From Kuschelorhynchus macadamiae (Eukaryota > Arthropoda > Insecta > Coleoptera > Curculionidae), in the NCBI GenBank assembly GCA_030620095.1, contig JAUTXW010000936.1:682001-746000 (forward strand): DNA of 64,000 nucleotides. Direction: 5' to 3'. The notes beneath the pieces are model-generated. The model did not search any database. It was not told where the DNA came from and was given only the letters and a program-made list of their open reading frames with translations. Below are positions 35,940-46,910 of this stretch, piece by piece. The number at the start of each line of letters is the position of its first letter. Positions within the stretch are counted from its first letter, which is position 1. Both the position numbers and the translations under genes were made by a program.

Positions 35940-36700
35940 TAATACTAAAAAATCCTATGTAGGTTTTTCCTATTTCGGCACTAATAATATATCACAAAAT
36001 AAGTGTTACAAACAAAGTTATCGTTACTTTGACACCCGTTATGTCAGCTATGACATTGAAACAAAATTGTCAGGTCCAAAAACATTTTCTTACTTGCGTG
36101 CCGAAAAACACCTTTTACGCACGAATTTGCGACCAGAAAGCTAAACTTTCACAAAGCCGTGCGTAATTTCTTTTATCAGCTCTCTAAAGAACCCTATTTA
36201 TTTTCCCGAAGGTATTTATACCAACATTTTCTTTTTTTAACCAAAAAATACAAAACAATAATAAAAACTAGTCTATCTACGCAAGTAGGAAAAATGTTTT
36301 ATCTAATATGTGCGAAAAGTGACTTTTTCATGCTCGGTGGCATATCCGAACTCGGCTTCGCGCAGCATGCAACTGCCGCATCATGCGCATTTGTTAGGTA
36401 GGTAAATAACTATTTCAACACCCGTGTTAAAAAATATTTGCGATACACCTGTGATGTAGACACTTTCTAGCCCAGTTAATACTGTTTTTGTCAGTTCCGT
36501 AAGTGGTCCTAAGAAACCTGTTTTACTTTGGGAATGTTTTTGTTATGCCAAAATGATAAAATTCAAGATTAATTAAATTTACATAATATCCAAAATCCCG
36601 ACAGTCATTTTTTTGTATAGATTGTTATTCAAGACTTAGCCTAGCCTTAAAATAAAAAGTAAATCTTTCTTTAATATCGTGTCGTGATAATAATTCTGAC
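35940..36700. other. Presumed intron remainder of the DUF7869-type gene
   Basis: Lies between exon 1 (36705-36799) and the pogo-like insertion. No coding motif is seen on either strand. A GC-richer patch lies near 36330-36390. Confidence 0.45.
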
Positions 36701-37916
36701 ATACCTTGCTTCTTTTTATAAAGTTCTCTTCCATTTTTTTCGATTAGAAGGTCGTTTTCTGGCACGCTCTTCTGCTACTTCTGTTGGATGTGTTTCCATA
36801 ATCACTTGTACGCAAAGAGGAAGAACAAAAATGTATACTTCTTTTATCTCTGCTTTTTTAAACACTAGTTTTCCATTCTAAACCGACACAACACGCGTAG
36901 AAATCATTACGAAAACAAACGGCTGACTGACGTATTGGAATCAGATGACATCCGAATATTGATTTTTATTGGTCAGGATGGATATTGTTCACTTTGCAGC
37001 GGATACACCTATGGAGATTGATTGTTTTGCAGCGAATGTTAATTTTTCAAAGGTATTTTATAGGCGATTTTGCCAGTTATGATGCAAATACATATCTTTA
37101 TTTGATAGGAAAGTTGTTAAGCTAAAGGTACATCCACATAACTCATTTTTTGCCAAAAGTGGAGATTGTCACTTTTGATATGACACGCCTCAAGTATACT
37201 ATTTATTTAGTTTGGCGCCGGCTTTAGGAAGCAAAACTTCCAAGGTGTAATAAAATATTATTTTTCACTTTTTAGTGCATTTTTTTCGTTTTCGGTTTAT
37301 TAAAATATATTTTTATATAATATATAAAATTTTTTATTATTTTTTTATGTTCATTTCAAATGGAAACAACTAAAGAACCACATCTTTAAACATGCTTTAA
37401 TAAATTAATACTTAAAAAATATAAAATATTCTTAATTGGCTTGCCATCCCACAAACATTTTTGCTTTTTTTATGATTTGGACAATCATCTAGCTATTTTA
37501 AAGAATATACCTATTTTATATATACTACCAAAAACCTTGACTCCTGTGTTTTCGATGAAACGCTTATTCCTTTCGCTACCGTGATGTGTGGAGAATTTGT
37601 CCAGTATTCCATATTTTGTGAACCGAATTTAAATTGACTATAATTTGAAATTGAGGTGGACTGCTGAATGTAGAGTTTTCTGTACATAACATACGAGTAT
37701 ACGATTTACCGGTAATATGAAACATATCAGGACAGTAAAATAGGGAGATTCATTTTAAAATCGCAATGATCGTGATTGTGATACCATTATAAAATAGAGC
37801 GGTTTTTAGTAAATATCTATTGAATATTGGTAGAGCAGCCGAGGTTATAGATAATAGAGCATTCGAAATAAAATTCAAATGTCGGACGTGCATTGTCTAT
37901 AGTTTAAATTATTCAC

Positions 37917-37951
37917 AACGTTTCTGTCGCACTAATGTGTTCTTCAGAGGT
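37917..37951 (-). ncRNA. Degenerate hammerhead-like motif
   Basis: The minus strand reads CUGAAGA, a CAC-AUUA-GUG hairpin, then GAAAC. The hairpin is not adjacent to GAAAC as the fold requires and the cleavage site is unclear, so this is a weak candidate. Confidence 0.3.
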
Positions 37952-38319
37952 GCAAAAATTTAACAGATGTAAAAAGGCTGTAATTTTCGCTATGGTTTTT
38001 TGCAGGGAATTCACCTGTTGGCAATTGAGTGCAATAACACATTTGATTATGTTATGTTCAACGCCAGCATAAACAAAATAAATACGGAGCGGTGTTCCAA
38101 AAAAGGTTAGCTAACCGCATATGCAGCGCATTCCGCATAGTCTTCCGAAACCTTGTTATTTTTTGGAAGCATAATACTCATTGACATACGAACGCAAGAG
38201 AGGGCGCGAACACTACGGAAGGAAAAAATTGCTAAATCGGCGAAACGTGTGATTACTCTGAATGCGTGGCAAGTGAGATGGAATGAAATGAACGACTGAA
38301 AACAGTGGACCAGATGTAA

Positions 38320-38470
38320 CCCCGTAGAAATCCATAATAAAATTATGTAAAATGTAAAAACAAAACTATTTCTCACAAACACTATATTTTTTAAAAACAC
38401 GTAGCATGTTTCGCTATACTGTAGCTTCTTCGGACGTTACATCCCGAATGAATGAGCTCAACTCATGCTG
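38320..38470 (-). repeat. Truncated PLE terminal repeat
   Basis: Similar to the terminal sequence at 51866-52020 and, inverted, 54960-55090. Shared pieces are GAAATCCATAATAA, ATGTAAAATGTAAAAACAAA and the CTTCTTCGGACGTTACAT block. No PLE coding sequence is attached. Confidence 0.75.
38405..38433 (-). ncRNA. Hammerhead-like motif in PLE end
   Basis: The minus strand reads CCGAAGA, then GCUAC/AUAGC around an AGU loop, then GAAACAUG. The GUC cleavage triplet present in the copies at 51956 and 54983 is changed here. Confidence 0.4.
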
Positions 38471-38699
38471 ATTAAATCCTTTACGAACAGAATCATTGTC
38501 AACCTCAAAAACCTTGGAAAACTGGCACTGGAATTCCAGCTGAATGAAAAGTAGGATACTCTATGTTATATTTGTTGCGTGCTAGGTACGTTGTGCAACC
38601 CCGGGTTACCACCATGTTGTAATTGTTAATATGTTTTTTTGCTATTGTAATTTTCTATAAATTGGTTGGTAATAAAATGATTTTGAATTTGTCTTAATC

Positions 38700-39611
38700 C
38701 TGTTAGACTTTTCGAAAGCTTTTGACACCATAAACATACTACGGTTATAATGAAAATTCAGTCAATCTTATTCAGTTATCCATAACAGATAGATATCAAA
38801 AAATATATTCAGATAATAGGTTTTCCGAACAGTCGCAGATTCCTTCTGGGGTTCCTCGAGGCTCAATACTAGGCCCTTTGTTTCTCTTGGTTTATACCTC
38901 TGATGTTCTTCAAGCTATGGTTAACTGCAGGATCCAGGCATATGCCGATGATACCCAGGTTTATTTTTGTTTTGATGGCGACGATTACTTGGAGGACCAG
39001 GCAATAATTAATAATGACTTCAGCAGACTTTACCAACTTTGTAATGATCATAATCTTCATCTTAATCATAACAAATCATGCTGCTTACTGTTTGGTAACA
39101 AAAATAAGGTTGACTACTTGCGTAACCATATTAATATCAGCGGTACTAGGCTTCCTGTGGTTGATTTAGTGAAAAATCTTGGAATTTTGGTGAACAGTGA
39201 CCTTAGATTTAAAAAACATCTTAAAAAAATTGCCCAAGAAGCGTTTTTTTCTTTAAATATACTGTATAGTAATAGGCAAATATTACCTTTAAATCTTTGT
39301 GTGAGCCTTTAGTCCTATCCAACTTCAACTGTGATTTTGTTGATGGTTTTTGTTTAGATGCTATGAGTAAAGCTAGAATACAAAAAGTACAGAACTCCTG
39401 TATACGCTTTATTTTTGGGATAAGGAAATTTGATCATGTGACTCATAAACTTCACGAATTAAACTGGCTAAATATGGAAGCCAGAAGGTATCTGCATTTT
39501 TGGAATTTTATTATTAGGATTATCAACGATCCTAATTCTCCTGCTTCCATTAGAGACCGCCTTGTCTTTCGTAGAGATGTTCATAATGTTAATGTTCGGC
39601 CATTAGATTAA
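38700..39611 (+). pseudogene. LINE (Jockey/CR1-like) reverse transcriptase, 5'-truncated
   Basis: LLDFSKAFDTINIL opens the visible region at 38700. Then come GVPRGSILGPLFLLVYTSDV and the catalytic AYADDTQVYF motif, which is intact. Later, VKNLGILVNSDLRFKKHLKK and a frameshift near 39300 lead to MSKARIQKVQNSCIRFIFG and the C-terminus at 39611. The endonuclease domain and the N-terminal part of the reverse transcriptase are missing, as usual for 5' truncation during insertion. Confidence 0.88.
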
Positions 39612-39810
39612 CGGCATAGTTAAAAGCAGTGTTATCGTTTATTTAAGTTTGTTTTTCTTTTATTACGTGTAATCATATCCTTCGCATAAAATCCGGAAGA
39701 TGAATTAGATATTTTCATATGAAAAAAGAGGATAAACATATAAATAACAGCAGTTGCAAAAATCTTTGAGCGATGTCACTCCAAAGTCAGATTGACAAGT
39801 CAGTGACAAA

Positions 39811-40967
39811 ATGAGTAATAGAAAACAGTTTTCGGGTTTTTCGCATCCACAAGCGAAAAAAATGGTATTAAATCTAATAAAATATTACGTAAAATGAAAA
39901 TTCACCGGCCAATATCCAGCAGACAGTAGCAAAAGCTCTGGGAATCGGTATAATATAACTAATATAACCCTTCAAGTTTCAAAAGAAGCTTTAAAAAATC
40001 GAGGCATATTGGAAATTAGACTAAAATCGTTGTCAACATTAATAAAACTGTTGTGTTTTCGATATAAAAAGGACTGTAATCGAAGATTTTTATGCGAGTT
40101 GCCACATATAACAAGTCAGCGTATCCAGTTTTTAAAGAAATACACGGAAAATGTTAATTCAAAATTTACAAAAGTGTTATTATTAGACGAGACTTTGATA
40201 TTTTCTAATGGAAGTGGTTCAAAATTTTGGCAGGAGGAGCCTGTAAAAAGTGTCAAGAGAAAAAAGGGATGTGGGACGGGAAAACGGTTCATCATTTTGC
40301 ATGCAGGTTCTTCAACAGGATTTCTCCCAGGTGCAAGTTTACTGTTTTCTTCAACATCCAAAAGTATGGACTACCATGTTAATATGAACTGTGAACTGTT
40401 TGAAAAGTGGTTAAAAGAACAACTGATTCCAAATTTAGATGCTCCATCTTTAATCATTCTGGACAATAAATGTTATCATTCAAGAATCTTAAATAAAGAG
40501 CCTACTTCATCCTGGAAGAAAAGTGATATTTATGACTGGCTAATAAAACAAAAACAAAATCCTTTACCCAATATGCTGAAACTAGAACTTCTTTTAATGG
40601 CAAAATCTGTTAAAAAACCAACAATATATGCCGTAGATTCAATATTACGGGAAAATGGACATGACTGCCGCCATACCATTGCCAGTTTAACGCAATAGAA
40701 TTAATATAGGCTGGGGCCAAATCATATTACGAAAAACACGTAAACGATGGTCTTACATAAGATGAACTGCAAATTGTTTGGCATGGTTCATTAAATTATA
40801 TTACGCCGGAGTACTGGAGGAAATCTGTGCAACATACGGAGAAATTCATATAGGATTGGTGGAATCGAGAACGAGTTCTAGATGTCGAAATAGCACCAAT
40901 GATCATTGTGCCATTTGACGACGACTCAGAAAATAAGGACTTTTTAAGTGATGATGATATTTTTTAG
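39811..40967 (+). pseudogene. IS630/Tc1-like transposase, insect multicopy family
   Basis: Starts MSNRKQFSGFSHPQAKKMV, then loses much of the DNA-binding region. The catalytic domain is well kept: LLLDETLIF (first Asp), LIILDNKCYHSR (second Asp), and in a shifted frame PPYHCQFNAIELI (Glu in the Tc1-type NxIE position). A C-terminal NYITPEYWRKSVQHTEKF and an Asp-rich tail (DDDSENKDFLSDDD) follow. Stops lie near 40717, 40769 and 40838, with a frameshift near 40672. An inverted piece of the same family follows directly on the other strand. Confidence 0.82.
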
Positions 40968-40974
40968 TCTATAA

Positions 40975-41290
40975 TATTAAAAAGTTTCTGAAGAATTATA
41001 TTAGTCTTTGACGTGTATAAATCATAAATTGCATTATGAATATCCATTTTTGCATTGTAACTAAGTGCCTTTGGATTTTTTCGTGTACATTTCTTAATCT
41101 TCTTCCCAAGTAAATTTATTTTTTTTTCATGCACAAGTTTCTGTATATTCCTTATACCGATTCTCAGAGCTTTTGCCACTGGCTCCTGGATATTAGCCAG
41201 TGAATTTTAATTTAAAATTTTTTTTATTAGATTAGACACAATCTTTTTGCTTACTTTTTTAGTACATTTATAATTTTGTAGGCAATAAAT
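40975..41290 (-). pseudogene. Inverted N-terminal fragment of the same transposase family
   Basis: The minus strand reads MAKALRIGIRNIQKLVHEKK, a Lys-rich linker and a segment ending YDLYTSKTN. The upstream DNA AAAATTCACTGGCTAATATC matches the plus-strand sequence at 39896-39925, so the two copies form a partial inverted repeat. This copy keeps the helix-turn-helix part that the plus-strand copy lost. Confidence 0.7.
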
Positions 41291-41351
41291 AAATAATTTA
41301 AAACATTAAGTAAGAAAAATTGCTTTACCAGAAACTCGGGGCTAACGAAAA

Positions 41352-41356
<5 letters not shown>

Positions 41357-41416
<60 letters not shown>
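41357..41416. repeat. (TA)n microsatellite
   Basis: A pure TA run of about 60 bases. Confidence 0.97.
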
Positions 41417-41420
<4 letters not shown>

Positions 41421-41446
41421 TAGCCGGTATTTTTCGCTGGAGTGGC

Positions 41447-41625
41447 CCTTAATTTTAGACTGAAATTTGAAGAAATCGGATTTTTAGCTATGCCGCGAAA
41501 AGGCAGACTGACGGACAGACATACCTACAGACAGACAGAATTGAGAAAATGTATTTTCCGGCATCTAGGGACCCTTAAACGTAAAGATCGGAAAAAATCT
41601 CACGAGGGAAGTAGTAACTAATTAT
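41447..41625. repeat. Dispersed repeat A, copy 1
   Basis: Shares with 45712-45862 and 46243-46430 the ordered blocks CCCTTAATTTT, TAGCTATGCCGC, an ACAGACAGAC stretch, GAATTGAGAAAAT, GGCATCTAGGG and AACGTAAA. Non-coding. Confidence 0.8.
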
Positions 41626-43134
41626 CTTGTGTTTTTAACAAAAGTGTATAATATTTTAGCAAAATAAATAGTTTTTGTTATCACAATACAAAAAAAAAAC
41701 AAGTTTTCTTTGCACAGGGGTGGCCCGCAGTTAAATAAATGACACTGTATAAGTGGTTAGATTTTTAGGTCAAGCAGGGCTCATAATTTTTGGTGATTGC
41801 TAAAAAAATCTCACTTTCATTAAGTGGCTGTATAAACAGAACATATCCTGATTGTTCCACTGATTCGAACCGCCTTCCGGCTTTATTAAGGCGCTTGCCA
41901 TTTTGTGTATTTTTGTTTTTGCCAACCAAAAAATTTTAACCAAATACATATTTAGCGAATTTTCTTATTTAGTCCCTCGACATTTAATATATAAAATAAT
42001 ATTAAGTGGCTATCTTCTCCTTGTATATTTGTAAATAGCCCATCGAGATTTAATAGCTCGATAAAAGAATCACACAACATTTTGGTATTCACAGTATTTT
42101 ATGATTCTGATAAGACCGCATTTGACTATACCAACTCATCAGAGTGCCTCGTTTCGGAGATCTTTGAGCTATAACGTCATTCTTTAATATAATTCGATAC
42201 CGGAAAAATAAGTATATATAGATTAAGATTTAAATATAAATACACAAAGTATCTTTTATAGATAATTAAGGTAGATAGTTTAATTTGCACAAATTTTCTT
42301 TATTTTATATAACATATTTGTTTTTCCGCTTAGCTTCTTTTCTGACATCTTTGTGCTTTTTCATTTTAATTATGTACCTATATTATATATATGAGTATCT
42401 ATTGTAAACACTATAGAAATGTTTTTGATATGTGGAACAATGTGTTAGCGTCATTTATTATCTTAAATCGTTTTTTAATAGTGCTAATATAAGTAATAAC
42501 TTGGTTCTTTAAATTACTGGTTTTAAGAAAACATCTGACGTGGTCTGGCAAAACTAGCTACGGTTTTGGAATTAGCATGTCAATTTACCTTAAACCAATT
42601 CATAAGTAACGCTACAATTAATAAAACTAGTAAAAAATAATATTTAATTAACTTATAATACTATATAGAAAAAAAAACTTGTTTAACATAAAAGGTTAAG
42701 TGATACTTGTGTAAAATAGTTTAGCTTCATTTAATAATACGCTTAAAACGGGCGCTCTCGGCACATTGAATAGAAATCGAACCAGGATAAATTTAGGAAA
42801 TGAAAATCAGACCAATCGAATGCGCCAATCCTTCATCCTGATTGATTTGAGCTAAGTGCTTTTCATTGAAATAATATTTTCTCTAACGAGAATTTCTTTT
42901 TGTAGAAATTTCTAAATTAAAAATATCTTTGAAAGCTTTGCTTCAAAAATAATTTGAAAAGTGTGTGGTATTAATTGAACATAAATTGATATGTGTGTTT
43001 TATATAGGTAGAGTTAAATATATTTAGGAACAGTTTAAAAGTGTAAAATACTAAATTTTATATTTTCCGGTTGAATTGAATATAAAATCATACTAATTTT
43101 TAGAAAATGACTTAATAAAAAATCGGTAAATTTC

Positions 43135-43232
43135 CTTTACCTGAAACTTCCCTCGTCATCTTTTCTGTTATTAGAAATAGTAAACAGTGACCCAATTTAC
43201 TAGAGTACATAGTCATTTAGTAATACATATAT
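43135..43232. repeat. Dispersed repeat B, copy 1
   Basis: Matches 46805-46910 through TTCCCTCGT, TTATTAG-AATAGT, GTGACCCAATTTA and GTACATAGTMATTTAGTAA. Confidence 0.8.
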
Positions 43233-43435
43233 ACTGTCTTTTCAAACATTTTTATTTGGCGCCATTTTATTCCATCATTTTGAATTTCCATCAATATTTT
43301 ACCAGTAAGTCGTTTTTACATTAATACACCGCCATTTTGTTACGTCATGTTGAATTCGTATCAGTTTCACTATATCACATTTAATTTTTCTGCAAAATAT
43401 AAATAAGATTTTTTTGCGTTGAATTTAAAAAAGCC

Positions 43436-45600
43436 AGGGGCGTACAGTCCATGGAAGCAAGGAAAGCAGTGCTTCCCCAAAAAAAATTACAAAACATCTT
43501 TTAAAATGTAATTTTTGAAATAGGAAACCATTAATTTAGTTTATATTAAAAATGCTAAAATATTATCTTAATTATCAAGTTCATAATAAATGCGGCTTTG
43601 ACTCCGACCGAGCCACAATGAAAATCGAATAGAACCTATGCGGGCCGCTAGCTTCTCTGCAGACAAGTCCTGTATGCTTGATTTTCTGTGAATCGAGCCA
43701 GGGGTTATTGAACTTTCCACCGGTTGCTTGTAATTTTTGCATTTCAGTCGCGTGTTTTAAGTGGGGGCGGAAGCTATCGTTGGAGTAGGTTCTTTGTTTG
43801 AACGGCTATCCATGTGTTGTGTCAACTTCGGCTGTCGGTAATAACGTTGAAAATGTTGGAGAATTTAGTAAGAAGAGTGTGTGTGAATGTGTGGTGTGTG
43901 TCTTAATAATAAAGGGATTTTCAACATTAAACTTCGCAGATAAGCTTCAAATAATTTCCAAAGGAAGGGCAAAACCGCCTATGAAAATTTAACCAAAAAA
44001 ATGAAAAACTGTATTAGACATTTTTATCCGGAAAAACAATACGAACAATTTAAATGGCTAACAGGGTGTGAAAATATAAGTAAATTATTTTGTTCGCCAT
44101 GTTTACTTTTTGAAAATGAAAAAGGTCTCTGGAATAAAACTGGTTTTTCCGATTTAAACAATTTCCATAAAGCTGTAGAAAGACACATTATGTCCAAAGC
44201 GCATTTGCAGGCCGTCATAAAAGAAAAAGTCTTCGGCAAAACCAGAATTGAATACGCCCTTAATAAACAGTCGGAAATTAGTCACACAAATAGGCAAATA
44301 TTAAGAAGACTTATCGACGTTGTTTGTTTTCTCGGACAGCACGAATTGGGATTTAGAAGTCATGACGAAACAAGGGTTTCTTCAAATAGAGGAAAGGTTC
44401 AAGATTTACTTAGTTTAATGGCTAAATACGATGATTGCTTAAAAAATCATTTAGAGCAGTCTATCGTTTTTCGCGGAACGTCAAATCGAATCCAGAATTA
44501 TTTAATTTCCGCTATTGCAACCATTATTCCAAAAAGAATTAAGCAGAAGATTGGAGAGGCGCGGTTCATTGCTACTGTTCTGGACGAAACAACTGATATC
44601 ACTAGTTTTAGCCAATTATCTATAGTAATACGCTACGTTAAAACAGACGGAAGTATTCAAGAGCGATTTTTAGGTTTAAGAATGTGTTCGAAAATCGTAG
44701 TTTATAACGTTACTAAAGAAATAAATGGAGAGATAAAATTAGTTGCTCAAAGTTATGATGGAGTTGCAGTGATGGCAGGACAATTAAAGGGTCTGCAAGC
44801 TAAACTTCGAGAAATTTTCCCAAGTGCTGTGTTTGTCCATTGTTTTGCTTATAATTTAAATTTAGTTTTATCCGAGTCCATCAATCACATTAAAGAGTGT
44901 AAAGTATTTTTCGCTACTTTAAGTGGCATGGCTGCTTTTTTTTTCCAAGTCAACAAAACATACACAAGCTTTGGATTTCATTGTCCACAAACGATTGCCC
45001 AAAGTAGCTCCTATAAGGTGGAACTATAATGGAAGATCTGTGTTAACAGTATCTGAAAATCGTGAATCACTGATTGAACTATTTGAGAATATAAGAGAAA
45101 ATAATGAAACGTGGGACTCAGAAGCGATAAATAGTTCGAGAGGGTTTTTGGACTGTTTGAAACGAGATTTTAATTTTAATTATTTGTTGAACATATTTTC
45201 AGAAATATTTCCACTCTCGGACAATGTTTTTAATATATTACAAACTAAAACAAATGATATTGCTTTTTGCCTAAAAAAAGTGGATCATTTTAAGTCCATG
45301 TTAAGCCCAAAAAGATATGACTTTGACCTATTTTGGGAGAAAACGTTGACGTTAAATGTAGAGCCACAAGCCAAGCGTCTTCGAACAGACAAGGTCGAAG
45401 ATGTTCAAACATCATACAGACGTCTCTTTTATGAAATAATCGATCAAATTCAGCAACAAATAAACTATAGATTTAAGGGTTTAAATGATTTTAAATTCCT
45501 CGAGCTCTACAATTTTGATGCATACAGAAGAATCGAGAATCGAATTACATTACAAATAGTTAAGTTTCTAAAAATTGCTTCCCTTTCTTAAAATTTCACC
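43436..45600 (+). mobile_element. Second hAT element remnant
   Basis: The left end at 43436 reads CAGGGGCGTACAG, a hAT-style terminus. It encloses a ZMYM1-like transposase lacking its C-terminus. I found no matching right end or 8-bp duplication, so the right boundary is only where similarity stops. Confidence 0.65.
43798..45591 (+). pseudogene. hAT transposase, ZMYM1-like, C-terminally truncated
   Basis: The N-terminal part ends FSTLNFADKLQIISKGRAKP in one frame. A one-base shift near 43985 leads to the TTF-type zinc finger (WLTGCEN, LFCSPCLLF). The DUF4371 region follows (NHLEQSIVFRGTS, VLDETTDITSFSQLSIV), then QSYDGVAVMAGQ and HCFAYNLNLVLS. A frameshift near 44940 continues as RWNYNGRSVLTVSENRESLI. 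The C-terminal hAT dimerisation domain is missing. It is diverged from the 12-14 kb hAT gene, so it is a separate family. Confidence 0.87.
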
Positions 45601-45711
45601 GCCGCCAGGCCCCCATTTTGTTTTACTATTTTATAATATTTTATAATAATTCGTTTTTTTAGTAATATTTTTTTTTATTCTTGCAAATTGAATTTTTTCC
45701 AAAATATTACC

Positions 45712-45862
45712 AGGTCGCCCCATATGACCCTTAATTTTGACCAGAATTTGAGGTCAATCTTATAAATAGTTTTTAAACGATGCCGTGAACTGACATGAGC
45801 GTCTAGGGACGCTAAAACGTAAGATATGTAAAACCTCAGAAGGTGATTTTTTCACGATTACA
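45712..45862. repeat. Dispersed repeat A, copy 2
   Basis: Same ordered blocks as 41447-41625 but without the ACAGACAGAC stretch. Confidence 0.7.
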
Positions 45863-46044
45863 AATATTTGATTTAGGCTCCATTTTGAATTAGTACCACA
45901 GTTCTATTAGTTCAACTATATACCACAATTATGTATGGCACACAATTTGAAATCAGTCCACGAAGTAGTTTTTCAGGCTGCATTTTACAAATATTTTACA
46001 AAACCGGCCGTAAATATAAAAAAACATTAAAGTCCTAGATCATG

Positions 46045-46250
46045 AATTCAAGTTTAAGAAAATGTTATATTTGTTGAAGTAAGAGATGCCATAGACTCAC
46101 TAAGAAACAAAAAAAGTACGGATATATTTGACCTTTCAGTTGAATTCGTCAAGTATGTTAATAGATGTTTACGAAACAAGTGAGTTAACAGAATCATTAA
46201 TCTTAATGAGGTTAACTCACATGTATTGTACAACATTTTATCCAAAATGA
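46045..46250 (+). pseudogene. LINE reverse transcriptase scrap
   Basis: The plus strand reads VEVRDAIDSLRNKKSTDIFD then LSVEFVKYVN, matching the start of LINE reverse transcriptases (a form of VxxAIxxLKNKKSxDxxxxS). Nothing else of the element is seen. Confidence 0.6.
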
Positions 46251-46430
46251 CCAAAATTTAAAGTCAATCTGATAAGTAGTTTTTTAGCTATGCCGCAAAC
46301 AGATAGACCGACATACAGACAGACCGACGGAATTGAGAAAATATGTTTTTAGGCATCTAGGGGCCTTGAAACGTAAATATTTGAAAAAATCTAGGAAGGT
46401 GATTTTTTTCATGATTACAATACTTTTTAA
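46243..46430. repeat. Dispersed repeat A, copy 3
   Basis: Best match to 41447-41625, including the TAGCTATGCCGC and ACAGACAGAC parts. Confidence 0.8.
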
Positions 46431-46804
46431 TTTCATTAAAGGTAAAATATTGAAAATGTTTTCCAATTTAATAGAACATCCAAATATCCTTTTTCGGATA
46501 TCGGTTACACATTTATTGAAATAAAACATTAAATCCCGAATTCAGTCCATATTATTCACAACATTTATGCCGATAAATACAAAATGCTATTAAACAGAAG
46601 GTTTTATCTTTATGGTTACTTTAACTGGCTTGTATTCAGTTGTATTATTTGCAGGTCTACCCAGTGGAAAATATAATAAGTCAGAAGGGAGTTAATGTTA
46701 CCTGCACTTTGGTTATCATTTGTTAGTCAAATTATTCAGATAAGTAGCATGGAATGTGATTTATTTTAAAAGCTTTTTAGTATATTTAAAAAAATTCAGG
46801 GTAA

Positions 46805-46910
46805 ATTTCCTTTAGCCGGAAATTCCCTCGTTATGTATATATCCTTTTATTAGGAATAGTGAAGTGTGACCCAATTTAGTTCAGTACATAGTAATTTAGT
46901 AACACATATA
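46805..46910. repeat. Dispersed repeat B, copy 2
   Basis: Matches 43135-43232 and ends directly at the CAGGGTGTCC terminus of the next element. Confidence 0.8.

Larger units (their letters stand above)
29987..36799 (-). pseudogene. DUF7869-type protein gene, interrupted
   Basis: Exon 1 (36705-36799) reads METHPTEVAEERARKRPSNR then KKWKRTL, with one stop, and ends at a GTATGT donor. A later exon starts at an acceptor near 32805 (ATGLPVSPTC). Next come TKYFISNSDGTSIPVCQAAF, KRTFFWNIFSTKFNLGFGHP with a DACSTC motif, FCFDCEK, and LYMYNFTIVNGCSKD at about 31970-31914. The text continues at 30780 after the nested insertion with RLNKENTFCYVWTEDEH, IADGCGGQNKN and GHSFIPPDRVFGNIEKKIRK. The Asp of FCFDCEK, the Asp of IADGC and the Glu of GNIEK could be an RNase H-like triad; that is my inference. 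Frameshifts lie near 32590, 31950 and 30560. Confidence 0.75.
29415..37295 (-). mobile_element. Candidate ~7.9-kb DNA transposon with a DUF7869-type gene
   Basis: Imperfect inverted segments flank a DUF7869-type gene. The left segment, 29415-29620, matches the inverse of 37150-37295. Shared blocks are GTGAAAAATAATATTTTATT with CACCTTG, then GAGGCGT and CATATCAAAAGTG with CAATCTCC. Subterminal GGAGATTG...TTTTG motifs repeat on both sides (near 29755, 29815, 36983, 37012, 37160). Two other transposons are nested inside: a Transib-like element in an exon and a pogo-like element in an intron. The exact termini and the target duplication are not resolved. Confidence 0.65.
37296..38699. other. Spacer with PLE-end relics
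   Basis: No gene. Two hammerhead-like motifs and a PLE terminal sequence (38320-38470) are listed separately. The open frame at 38107-38400 is a shadow within that terminal repeat. Confidence 0.5.
41291..43435. other. Non-coding, repeat-bearing DNA
   Basis: Contains a (TA)n tract and two dispersed repeat copies, listed separately. No coding motif recognised. Confidence 0.5.
45601..46910. other. Repeat-rich spacer
   Basis: Holds copies 2 and 3 of repeat A, copy 2 of repeat B and a LINE scrap. No gene. Confidence 0.55.

Noticed and set aside
38107..38400. Minus-strand 97-codon frame
   Set aside because: Lies across PLE terminal-repeat sequence, with no motif.
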